Below, piece by piece: positions 1-6,393 of a stretch of 6,492 nt of DNA; positions within the stretch are counted from its first letter, which is position 1; every line of letters starts with the position of its first letter. The notes below the pieces were generated by a model that was given only the letters and a program-made list of their open reading frames with translations, had not been told where the DNA came from and did not search any database. Source of the DNA: Verrucomicrobiota bacterium (GTDB lineage: Bacteria > Verrucomicrobiota > Verrucomicrobiia > Verrucomicrobiales > Verrucomicrobiaceae). Where the stretch lies: NCBI GenBank assembly GCA_009885275.1, contig VFKY01000314.1:1-6492 (forward strand), given 5' to 3'. Made by a program: the position numbers and the translations under genes.

Positions 1-1599
1 AAATCCAAACACGCTTACCTTATCGCCAGTGGTGATTTGCGCCTGAGCGCCAATCGTGTCTGCTGGCCTGCTCAATCTGCGATGGAAGCTTCTCTCGCAA
101 AAGCGTTCACGGCAGAAGGTTGGAAAATTCAGCGCGGACATTCTCTCGATAAATCGAAAGGACACGGATTCATTGATTCGCAAAAAATGGGCATGGAAGT
201 ATTCCGTCATCTTGATCCTGATGCTCCAATCATCGTCGCCGAAGCTGTCTGGCAATATTCACATCATGTGCTTGCCGGACTATTGACGCATCGCGGTCCC
301 ATTCTCACGGTGGCGAACTGGAGCGGCACCTGGCCGGGGTTGGTGGGCTTGCTCAATCTCAATGCTTCGCTGACAAAAGCCGGCGTGCATTATTCCACGC
401 TTTGGAGTGAAGACTTCACTGATGCTTTTTTTAAAGAAGGCCTGCGCGAATGGCTCACGACGGGAGAGATCAAACACGATCAATCACATGTGCGTGATCT
501 CTCGCTTTTAAAACTGCCTGCGGACGATGAGCGAATCGGTCGCGAGTTCGGCGAACGCTTCAAGCGTGAGAAAGCCATCATCGGAGTCTTCGATGAAGGG
601 TGCATGGGGATGTATAACGCCATCATCCCCGACGAGCTTTTGCACACCACCGGTGTGTTCAAGGAACGTCTCAGCCAGTCCACGCTCTATGCCGCGATGC
701 AGACGATTAGCGATGCAGACGCAGCGGCGATCTTTTCATGGCTTAAGAAACGAGGCTTACAGTTCCGACTGGGAACCAATGAGGCAACAGAGTTGACGGA
801 ATCCCAGGTGCTCATTCAATGCAAAATGTATGTCGCGGCGGTGAGACTCGCTGATGAGTTTGGCTGTGCTGCCATCGGCATTCAATATCAGCAGGGATTG
901 AAAGATCTCACTCCCGCCAGTGATTTGGTGGAGGGCATGTTAAACAATGCCGATCGTCCTCCGGTTCGAAGTGCCGATGACAAACGGGTACTCTTCGAAG
1001 GGGAACCGCTGCCTCATTTCAATGAAGTGGATGAATGCGCGGCGTTGGATGGGCTTGTGACTAGTCGCTTGTGGCGTGAACTGGGTTTTTCGCCAGAGAA
1101 CACCCTGCATGATCTGCGCTGGGGACAATCGTTTGGGGGGGATTATGTCTGGATTTTACTTATCAGTGGCGCTGCCCCACCGGCCCACTTCATTGGCGGA
1201 TGGAAAGGTGCAAGCAGTGAGCGGCAACCTGCCATGTATTTTCGTCTCGGTGGTGGCACCTTAAAAGGCGTAAGTAAACCCGGCCCAATTGTCTGGAGTC
1301 GAATCTATGTCGTAGATGACAAACTGCACGCCGATGTCGGTGTAGCGACAGTCGTGACATTACCACCTGAGGAAACGGAACGGCGCTGGAAGGAAACCAC
1401 CCCGCAATGGCCCATCATGCACGCCGTGTTTTCAGGCATCACCCGAGATCAAATGATGGCGCGCCACAAGTCGAATCACATTCAGGTCGTCTATGTTCCC
1501 AACAACAAGCAAGCCCACCGCGCCGCCCGCATCAAAGCGACAGCATTCGCTGAGATGGGACTTGAAGTTCACTTCTGTGGCAATGTCCAACTTTCATAA
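1..1599 (+). CDS. L-fucose isomerase-like protein (5' end outside window)
   Basis: The frame is open from base 1 and reads KSKHAYLIASGDLRLSAN before the first possible start (TTG at 37). This stretch looks like a normal N-terminal beta strand of the family, so the true start is probably just left of the window. There are 532 codons here, ending in TAA. Recognisable blocks, numbered from base 1, are GDLRLSAN near residues 11-18, DEGCMGMYNAIIPDELL at 198-214, and a C-terminal block with NHIQVVY at 492-498. The overall layout matches proteins usually annotated as fucose isomerase or fucose/arabinose isomerase fold in Verrucomicrobia and Planctomycetes. Such enzymes interconvert aldoses and ketoses with a divalent metal in the cytoplasm. 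His493 is a candidate metal or substrate ligand by analogy, not by alignment. No signal peptide can be judged because the start is missing. The next gene begins 3 bases after the stop, suggesting an operon. The fold assignment is fairly secure; the substrate is not known. Confidence 0.75.
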   Translation, partial: KSKHAYLIASGDLRLSANRVCWPAQSAMEASLAKAFTAEGWKIQRGHSLDKSKGHGFIDSQKMGMEVFRHLDPDAPIIVAEAVWQYSHHVLAGLLTHRGPILTVANWSGTWPGLVGLLNLNASLTKAGVHYSTLWSEDFTDAFFKEGLREWLTTGEIKHDQSHVRDLSLLKLPADDERIGREFGERFKREKAIIGVFDEGCMGMYNAIIPDELLHTTGVFKERLSQSTLYAAMQTISDADAAAIFSWLKKRGLQFRLGTNEATELTESQVLIQCKMYVAAVRLADEFGCAAIGIQYQQGLKDLTPASDLVEGMLNNADRPPVRSADDKRVLFEGEPLPHFNEVDECAALDGLVTSRLWRELGFSPENTLHDLRWGQSFGGDYVWILLISGAAPPAHFIGGWKGASSERQPAMYFRLGGGTLKGVSKPGPIVWSRIYVVDDKLHADVGVATVVTLPPEETERRWKETTPQWPIMHAVFSGITRDQMMARHKSNHIQVVYVPNNKQAHRAARIKATAFAEMGLEVHFCGNVQLS

Positions 1600-1602
1600 A
1601 TC

Positions 1603-2520
1603 ATGAGCGCACCCAAAAAATACCACGGCATCACGCCTCCCCTCATCACTCCCCTGTTGTCACGCGACACCCTCGATGTTGCGGGCTTAGAGCGGCTCAT
1701 TGAGCATCAAATTTCTGGGGGCGTAGCCGGACTCTTCATCCTCGGCACCACCGGAGAGGGACCGAGCCACAGCTATCGTCTTCGCCGCGAACTTATCGAA
1801 CGCACCTGTCACTTCGCTCAAGGCAGAGTGCCTACTCTCGTCGGCATCACGGACACCTCGTTTGTTGAATCCGTTAATCTGGCCCGATATTCCGCTGAAG
1901 TAGGCGCAGATTCCGTGGTGCTTGCGCCTCCTTATTACCTTCCCCCGGGGCAATCGGAGTTGATCGACTATATTAATCATCTTGTTCCTGAACTGCCGAT
2001 CCCCCTATTTCTCTATAATATGCCCGGCTTGACCAAAGTATCTTTTGAGCCTGAAACGGTGCTGCGAGCCATGGAACACCCCAGCATTATTGGATTAAAA
2101 GACAGCTCAGGGAACATGATCTATGTCCATCGGATGATCGAGCTTCTGAGGCAGCGTGCTGACTGGACATTGCTCGTGGGTCAGGAGGAATTGCTCGCCG
2201 ATAGTGTGCTCGCAGGAAGCCACGGGGGGGTAAATGGCGGAGCCAATGTCTTTCCCCGTCTCTATGTCAACCTGTATGAAGCAGCAAATCGGGGGGATCT
2301 CACACTCACCCGGGAGTTGCATGCCAAGGTGATGCAAGTGAGCGGCAAGCTGTATCGCCTCGGCGACCATGCCTCGTCCTATATTAAGGGGATCAAAACG
2401 GCCCTTTCGCTCCTCGACATCTGCGATGATGGCATGGCCGAGCCCTTCCAGCGTTTTGAATCAAAGGAGCGAGCCAAAGTACAGGCTGTTTTGACGGAAT
2501 TGCAGCCCATAATAGGCTGA
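1603..2520 (+). CDS. DapA/NanA-family pyruvate-dependent class I aldolase
   Basis: This is a 305-residue TIM-barrel protein, close to the usual family length of about 290-310. The substrate-carboxylate motif GTTGEG lies at residues 48-53, the catalytic tyrosine is Tyr138 in YNMPG, the Schiff-base lysine is Lys166 in GLKDSSG, and a glycine-rich strand GGVNGGANVFP spans 208-218. Family members form a lysine-pyruvate imine and either cleave or build 2-keto acids. E. coli dihydrodipicolinate synthase has YNVPSRTG after its tyrosine; here it is YNMPGLTK, so Leu143 replaces the arginine that binds aspartate semialdehyde. This resembles the YNIPALSG of N-acetylneuraminate lyase. I therefore infer a catabolic aldolase (sialic-acid-like, 2-keto-3-deoxy sugar acid, or similar) rather than lysine biosynthesis. 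The ATG follows the isomerase stop by 3 bases with no Shine-Dalgarno sequence, consistent with translation coupled to the upstream gene. The protein is cytoplasmic. No clear terminator follows. Confidence 0.88.
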   Translation: MSAPKKYHGITPPLITPLLSRDTLDVAGLERLIEHQISGGVAGLFILGTTGEGPSHSYRLRRELIERTCHFAQGRVPTLVGITDTSFVESVNLARYSAEVGADSVVLAPPYYLPPGQSELIDYINHLVPELPIPLFLYNMPGLTKVSFEPETVLRAMEHPSIIGLKDSSGNMIYVHRMIELLRQRADWTLLVGQEELLADSVLAGSHGGVNGGANVFPRLYVNLYEAANRGDLTLTRELHAKVMQVSGKLYRLGDHASSYIKGIKTALSLLDICDDGMAEPFQRFESKERAKVQAVLTELQPIIG

Positions 2521-2578
2521 GCTCAAAAACGAGCGAATCAAGGGCGTGACATGCCTTCCAAGGAAATGCACAAATTGT

Positions 2579-2606
2579 TTGACAGCGCAGAAGAACACCC
2601 TACTTT
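2579..2606 (+). promoter_or_regulatory. Candidate sigma-70 promoter for rplM-rpsI
   Basis: A perfect -35 box TTGACA (2579-2584) is followed after 16 bases by TACTTT (2601-2606), which keeps the most conserved first T, second A and last T of the -10 box. Transcription would start near 2613, giving a leader of roughly 47 bases before the rplM ATG. The site sits in the 139-base gap between the aldolase gene and rplM, where a separate promoter for a ribosomal protein operon is expected. It is predicted from sequence only. Confidence 0.55.
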
Positions 2607-2659
2607 TGCCGCCCCAATACTGAAACCAACGACTGTTTAGCAACCCCCGATACGACGAT

Positions 2660-3094
2660 ATGAAAACCTTTTCCGCCAAAGCTCACGAAATCGAGCGCAA
2701 ATGGTGGGTCATTGATGCCAAAGACCAAGTGCTTGGACAAGTGGCCGTGGCCGCTGCGAACCTTCTTCGTGGCAAAAATAAGACCTCCTTTACTCCTCAT
2801 GTAGACACTGGCGATTTTGTCGTGGTCATCAATGCGGAACAAGTTCGCCTCACGGGTAAGAAAGAAACCGACAAGACTTACACCTCTTTCTCTGGCTTCG
2901 TCGGCGGTCATAAGAGCACCAATCCTGAGCGTATGCGCCAAAAGCATCCTGAGTTGATGGTTGAAAAAGCAGTTAGAGGCATGATCCCTCACAATCGCCT
3001 CGGTCGTTCGATCTACACTAAATTGAATGTTTATAAGGGTGGAAGCCATCCTCATGAGGCACAGCAACCCAAGCCATACGCGCTTGCTTACTAA
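2660..3094 (+). CDS. rplM: Large ribosomal subunit protein uL13
   Basis: L13 is an early-assembling protein of the 50S subunit that binds 23S rRNA. The 144-residue product is almost the same length as E. coli L13 (142). Diagnostic features are the N-terminal block with RKWWVIDA (13-20) and LGQVAVAAANLLRGK (25-39), then DFVVVINAE (52-60), and the family signature AVRGMIPHNRLGR (104-116). It ends in a proline-rich stretch HPHEAQQPKPY (130-140), as in many bacterial L13 proteins. The ATG is the natural start because it places the conserved N-terminus correctly; no Shine-Dalgarno sequence is visible in the 30 bases before it. rpsI follows after 31 bases, the usual order in bacteria, and both are probably transcribed from the promoter near 2579-2606. 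No known autoregulatory leader structure was recognised. Confidence 0.98.
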   Translation: MKTFSAKAHEIERKWWVIDAKDQVLGQVAVAAANLLRGKNKTSFTPHVDTGDFVVVINAEQVRLTGKKETDKTYTSFSGFVGGHKSTNPERMRQKHPELMVEKAVRGMIPHNRLGRSIYTKLNVYKGGSHPHEAQQPKPYALAY

Positions 3095-3125
3095 ACCATC
3101 ATTTTCCCTTTAGCATTCGTTTCCT

Positions 3126-3518
3126 ATGAGTTTAGCTTCCTTTGACGCCACTGGCCGCCGCAAAAACGCTGTTGCACGCATTCACCTTAAGCATGGCAAC
3201 GGCAACATCACCATCAACGGTCGCTCGCTTGATGATTACTTTCCTACCATCACGCTGCAAAGCCAGCTTTTGGCACCCTTGCACCTCACCAGCACGGCTC
3301 AGATCTATGACGTCAATGTCGCAGCTGACGGTGGCGGTGTCACTGGTCAAGTAGGAGCCATCCGCATGGGTATCGCCCGTGCTTTGCTGCTCGTAAATCC
3401 AGAGCTTCGCGCTGTTCTCAAGAAAAACGGCATGCTGACCCGTGATTCACGCATGAAAGAACGTAAGAAGCCAGGTCGCCCAGGTGCCCGTAAACGCTTC
3501 CAGTTCTCCAAGCGTTAA
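3126..3518 (+). CDS. rpsI: Small ribosomal subunit protein uS9
   Basis: S9 belongs to the head of the 30S subunit, and its C-terminal tail reaches the P-site tRNA. The protein has 130 residues, the same as E. coli S9. The N-terminal ATGRRKNAVARIHL (8-21) and the signature GGGVTGQVGAIRMGIARAL (69-87) are clear, followed by LTRDSRMKERKKPGRPGARK (104-123) and the terminal FSKR (127-130), whose last Lys-Arg is the universal tRNA-contacting end. It lies 31 bases after rplM in a conserved two-gene operon. The bases before the ATG are pyrimidine-rich with no Shine-Dalgarno sequence, so initiation probably relies on low structure, protein S1 or coupling. A strong terminator follows 26 bases after the stop. 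Confidence 0.98.
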   Translation: MSLASFDATGRRKNAVARIHLKHGNGNITINGRSLDDYFPTITLQSQLLAPLHLTSTAQIYDVNVAADGGGVTGQVGAIRMGIARALLLVNPELRAVLKKNGMLTRDSRMKERKKPGRPGARKRFQFSKR

Positions 3519-3544
3519 TCTGCCGATACTCTTTCAATCTTTAC

Positions 3545-3576
3545 AAAAAAACGGCGAGCCAACTCGCCGTTTTTTT
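3545..3576 (+). terminator. Rho-independent terminator after rpsI (symmetric)
   Basis: There is a perfect 14-base inverted repeat with a 4-base CCAA loop: seven A, then CGGCGAG (3552-3558), the loop (3559-3562), then CTCGCCG (3563-3569), then seven T. On the + strand this is a GC-rich stem followed by a U tract, ending the rplM-rpsI transcript. Because the A run mirrors the T run, the same element would also work on the - strand and could stop any transcript running leftward from the convergent oxidoreductase gene. Confidence 0.93.
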
Positions 3577-3598
3577 GTGTGATTTTCAAAACAAAAAT

Positions 3599-3626
3599 TT
3601 GCTACTGATCATACCTATCATATACA
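3599..3626 (+). promoter_or_regulatory. Candidate promoter of the unknown 165-residue gene
   Basis: TTGCTA (3599-3604, four of six matches to the -35 consensus) is followed after 16 bases by TATACA (3621-3626, four of six matches to the -10 consensus). The region 3577-3654 is clearly richer in A and T than its surroundings. A start near 3633 would leave a leader of only about 22 bases. Since a strong terminator lies just upstream, the gene at 3655 needs its own promoter, which supports one here. AT-rich DNA gives such matches by chance, so the exact boxes are uncertain. Confidence 0.4.
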
Positions 3627-3644
3627 AATAGATCATAACTATTT
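3626..3644. repeat. Inverted repeat AAATAG-N7-CTATTT (possible operator)
   Basis: A perfect 6-base inverted repeat has arms at 3626-3631 and 3639-3644 with a 7-base spacer. It overlaps the end of the candidate -10 box and the expected transcription start of the gene at 3655. That position would suit a repressor site, but the arms are AT-rich and short, so chance is possible. The heptamer GATCATA also occurs twice nearby, at 3608-3614 and 3631-3637. Confidence 0.3.
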
Positions 3645-3654
3645 AATACTCATC

Positions 3655-4152
3655 ATGAAAGTCACCAAGTTTGCAAGAGAACAGGTTATCGGGGATACCC
3701 TGTTCACTCTGGCCGATGGCCGAAAACTCGCCGCCACTAATGTTCACGCCAAACACGGTCGTGCCTATCTTCCAAGACGTTTCAAAAAAACCACCGAGAG
3801 TCGCTCTGCCCCTCGTCCAGAATTAGCCAGTAAACACACCAGTTGCTTCGTGCTCGTTGATGTCTCGAATCTCCCCGATCCTCGCACCCAAAGCGTCGAT
3901 AGAATCATCAAAGCACAAATACAATCTTCTCACCTAACCCTTACGGGAACAGCTCTCGCGCTGATGAATATAGGTGACGTCCTCATCCTTGACGATACTC
4001 AAGCGAGACTGGATAACGATGAGACGACGCTCTTCAAAACTGCAAAAGTTGTGTCGGCAGAATCCTTTCAAGCGGGCCCCATCTTCTTTACAAACTTCAA
4101 GGCCTACAGTTCAAGTCGCTCTCAAAACAGCGCTGGCGCACCTAAAGAGTAA
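3655..4152 (+). CDS. Hypothetical protein, 165 residues
   Basis: I do not recognise this protein. It starts with MKVTKFAREQVIGDTLFTLADGR and has no signal peptide and no membrane-length hydrophobic segment, so it is probably cytoplasmic. A basic stretch around residues 36-54 (with RR at 41-42 and KK at 44-45) is followed by alternating hydrophobic segments such as TSCFVLVDVSNL (62-73), LTLTGTALALMNIGDVLIL (94-112) and GPIFFTNF (141-148), suggesting a mostly beta or mixed fold. The C-terminal 15 residues or so are serine-rich and probably disordered. It has a single cysteine (Cys64), which does not suggest a zinc site. The ATG is preceded by an AT-rich promoter-like region and no Shine-Dalgarno sequence. 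The gene stands alone: the rpsI terminator isolates it on the left and the next gene is convergent, so context gives no function. The unbroken frame of this length, together with a plausible promoter, supports it being real. Confidence 0.75.
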   Translation: MKVTKFAREQVIGDTLFTLADGRKLAATNVHAKHGRAYLPRRFKKTTESRSAPRPELASKHTSCFVLVDVSNLPDPRTQSVDRIIKAQIQSSHLTLTGTALALMNIGDVLILDDTQARLDNDETTLFKTAKVVSAESFQAGPIFFTNFKAYSSSRSQNSAGAPKE

Positions 4153-4206
4153 CCGTTAAGGCACACGCTATCGCGGAGCCACACCTCAGCATCCTGGAGG
4201 CACGCT

Positions 4207-6312
4207 CTACTTCTTGACCCATTGCACGCCGTCTATAATGACGTGACCATCAGTGCCTTCATTGGTGATTTCCACAATGGCGTCTTTATCTGAACTAAAC
4301 GGATACACGCCTACGGGGAAAAACAAGCCATCCATCGGCGGTGCTTTTCTTTGATTTATTTTCACCGTTACGTCCCCCGTCTCGCTGTGAACAATCACCG
4401 GCACATTGCTCGCCCTATTACTCATTGCCGTATACGCCACCCGCACCTCATACTTGCCTGACTCAGGAAGTTTAACTTTATAGATCGCACGCTGCCTACC
4501 CTTTTCCGTATTACCATCATGGGCGTAGCCTTCCCCGATAAAAGGCGATGAAGTAGAGCTTCGAGAACCAAAACCCGTAAGCTGGGCATCACTGTCATCG
4601 AGGACAACACCCTCCAGTTTAGATTTACTCACTCCCTTGGCTTCAGCTTTGGCTGCCGTTACAAGATCGAGCACTTGCTTGTCTGCAATCATGCGTTCCT
4701 TAAGTTTCTCATAAGCCAGCTTGTGAATCTCCACCCCGCTCTCAATGGCCAGCACAGCAGCGGTGGCGGCACTTTGTCCCAGCACCATGAACACAGGCTC
4801 CATTCGGATGCTGCCGTAGGCGATGTGTGAAGCGCTCATGGCCACTGGCACCAGTAGATTCGTACACTGATCTGCCTTGGGATAGATGGAACGAAAGCTG
4901 ATGGGATAGGGACGCGTACCAATCTGCACATCGCCTTCATTGCGCACAAAACCTTCTTTGGTGATGTAACGTTGACAGTTATGTGAATCCATGTTGTAAG
5001 CACCCATGCCCACGGAATCTTCGATGACTTCGACACGACGGCAGTTCTTTTCGGACATGACATAGTCCGAGATCATGCGACGAGCTTCACGAACGTAGAG
5101 CTGCCGCGGCCAGTGTCCGTTATCCAAAAACTCATCCTTGGCGAGTCCCAGTTTTCGAAACGCGGTACGCACTTTTTCTGGAACACGAGGATCATTGGCA
5201 TAGGTCCACATCAATCCCAATTGATAATCTTTATGCTCCTGAATAATGCGATCTCGGGTGGCGTAATCGCCATCAGAATAATCATAGTTCATGCCGATAA
5301 AATCTGTGCTCACCGCAAAATTGTTATTGGTGTCCGTCTTGCGATTAGGCATGCCCACAGGATTCCATGAAATACGCTCATCGCCGGCTTCGACATTGCG
5401 CAGCGCCAGCTCAAAGTGACTTGGATTATAATTCGCTGGCTTAACCCAGTCGAGACGGTTTTCTGGAACGTCAGTAGTACACATGCGGAAGTTATACGCC
5501 TGCACCCTTTTGTCTCCGCTGCCATCCTCACCGGGCCCATCGGTTTGAATACCAAAAAGCACACCACTCTTGGGATCGCCCGGCTTGATGTAAGGATCTA
5601 CATTCTTGATGAACTGATGACTGACCGTCTTCACTGCTTGCACACCATTGATGGTTTCTCCATAAACGGCATTGGCTTCGCGACCGACATGGTACGTCAC
5701 GGCCGCTTTAGCCATAAGATCGCCTTCATACGTGGCATCAATAAACATCTTGCCGACAAATCGTTTTCCGCTTTCCATGACAATTTCCGTGATGCGAGTC
5801 CCATCTTTTTTTACCCCGTTTTTCAAGTCCAAACGCTCACTGTAAACGACCGGCACCTTGGCCTCAGCAATCATTTCATCATAGATCTTTGTCGCTACAT
5901 GCGGTTCAAAGGTCCACATGGTTTCCTCATTGCCTGCAGCCCCATGGGGTTTCTTGGCATAATATTCTGCGCTCGTCTGCTGCTTCCAATTTTCAGGCTT
6001 CTGATAATGCTCCCAGATGCGATGATAAAACTCACGCGACATGCCGCCTATGGCCTGTTTGTTGCCAATGTCTGTGGCCCCTAAGCCACCCGTGGTCAGT
6101 CCGCCGAGAAACTTGGTCGGTTCAATGATGACCACGCTTTTGCCCATGCGAGCCGCCTGTATGCCTGCGGTAACGCCTCCGGAGGTGCCGCCATAGACAA
6201 CGATGTCATAAGTTTTCGCTTCTTCCGCCATTGCGGTAAGCGCGAACCCAGAACAGGCAAAAACGCTGAGATGACATAGTTTTTTCAAGGTGTGTAAATG
6301 GAATGCTTTCAT
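4207..6312 (-). CDS. Secreted FAD-dependent oxidoreductase with golvesin/xanthan-lyase-like C-terminal domain
   Basis: The 701-residue product starts with a Sec signal peptide: basic residues to Lys11, a hydrophobic core at about 12-26, and a likely cleavage site AMA|EE after residue 29. The FAD-binding Rossmann motif follows (YDIVVYGGTSGGVTAG, 35-50), with Glu64 at the end of the second strand as the expected ribose-binding acid. Further marks of the FAD_oxidored family (PF12831) are FLGGLTTGG (68-76), DATYEGDLM (192-200), a REARRM block, and the C-terminal AYGSIRMEPVFMVLGQ block. Residues from about 580 to 701 resemble the beta-sandwich domain of golvesin and xanthan lyase (GKYEVRVAYTAMSNRASNVP, TNEGTDGHVIIDGVQWV), thought to bind carbohydrate or surfaces. 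I infer a periplasmic or exported flavoprotein possibly acting on polysaccharide-derived compounds; the substrate is unknown. I chose the ATG at 6312 because it gives a typical signal peptide; TTG at 6324 adds four residues and has a better ribosome site. The gene runs convergent to the unknown gene at 3655, 54 bases away, with no clear terminator of its own. Confidence 0.9.
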   Translation of the reverse strand: MKAFHLHTLKKLCHLSVFACSGFALTAMAEEAKTYDIVVYGGTSGGVTAGIQAARMGKSVVIIEPTKFLGGLTTGGLGATDIGNKQAIGGMSREFYHRIWEHYQKPENWKQQTSAEYYAKKPHGAAGNEETMWTFEPHVATKIYDEMIAEAKVPVVYSERLDLKNGVKKDGTRITEIVMESGKRFVGKMFIDATYEGDLMAKAAVTYHVGREANAVYGETINGVQAVKTVSHQFIKNVDPYIKPGDPKSGVLFGIQTDGPGEDGSGDKRVQAYNFRMCTTDVPENRLDWVKPANYNPSHFELALRNVEAGDERISWNPVGMPNRKTDTNNNFAVSTDFIGMNYDYSDGDYATRDRIIQEHKDYQLGLMWTYANDPRVPEKVRTAFRKLGLAKDEFLDNGHWPRQLYVREARRMISDYVMSEKNCRRVEVIEDSVGMGAYNMDSHNCQRYITKEGFVRNEGDVQIGTRPYPISFRSIYPKADQCTNLLVPVAMSASHIAYGSIRMEPVFMVLGQSAATAAVLAIESGVEIHKLAYEKLKERMIADKQVLDLVTAAKAEAKGVSKSKLEGVVLDDSDAQLTGFGSRSSTSSPFIGEGYAHDGNTEKGRQRAIYKVKLPESGKYEVRVAYTAMSNRASNVPVIVHSETGDVTVKINQRKAPPMDGLFFPVGVYPFSSDKDAIVEITNEGTDGHVIIDGVQWVKK

Positions 6313-6331
6313 AGGGTATTCCAAAGATCAG

Positions 6332-6336
6332 TCCTT
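6332..6336 (-). promoter_or_regulatory. Shine-Dalgarno-like AAGGA favouring a TTG start
   Basis: On the - strand AAGGA lies 7 bases before a TTG (6324-6322) that is in frame with, and four codons ahead of, the ATG at 6312. From that ATG the same motif is 19 bases away, too far to serve it; the ATG has only a GGA at a 7-base distance. The sequence thus leaves two possible starts, MEYPMKAF or MKAF. Either leaves the signal peptide usable. Confidence 0.45.
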
Positions 6337-6393
6337 CATTCTGATTTTTGGACAGCATTATTCAGATAAAAGAGCGGCTTCCCTCAGGCTTAT

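Noticed and set aside
37..1599. Reading the first gene as starting at the TTG at 37
   Set aside because: The frame is open back to base 1, and the residues before the TTG fit the conserved N-terminal strand of the family, so the gene is truncated by the window edge rather than starting here.
2540..2557. Hairpin AAGGGC/GCCTT as terminator of the aldolase gene
   Set aside because: Five pairs with one bulged base and a 7-base loop, and no T run follows; too weak to call.
2600..3067. 155-codon open frame on the - strand
   Set aside because: It is antisense to rplM and its promoter region; rplM is certain, so this is a shadow frame.
4184..4200. Hairpin CCTCAG-CATC-CTGGAGG between the convergent genes
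   Set aside because: Six base pairs with one bulged base, and no T tract on either strand, so it is not convincing as a terminator.
5416..6084. 222-codon open frame on the + strand
   Set aside because: It lies entirely antisense to the well-supported oxidoreductase gene, and its translation shows no recognisable protein pattern.
6318..6346. Lipoprotein reading of the oxidoreductase signal peptide (Cys20 in SVFACSG)
   Set aside because: Phe at the -2 position does not fit the usual lipobox, while AMA|EE nine residues later is a normal signal peptidase I site. The coordinates given are the upstream edge; the codon for Cys20 is near 6253-6255.
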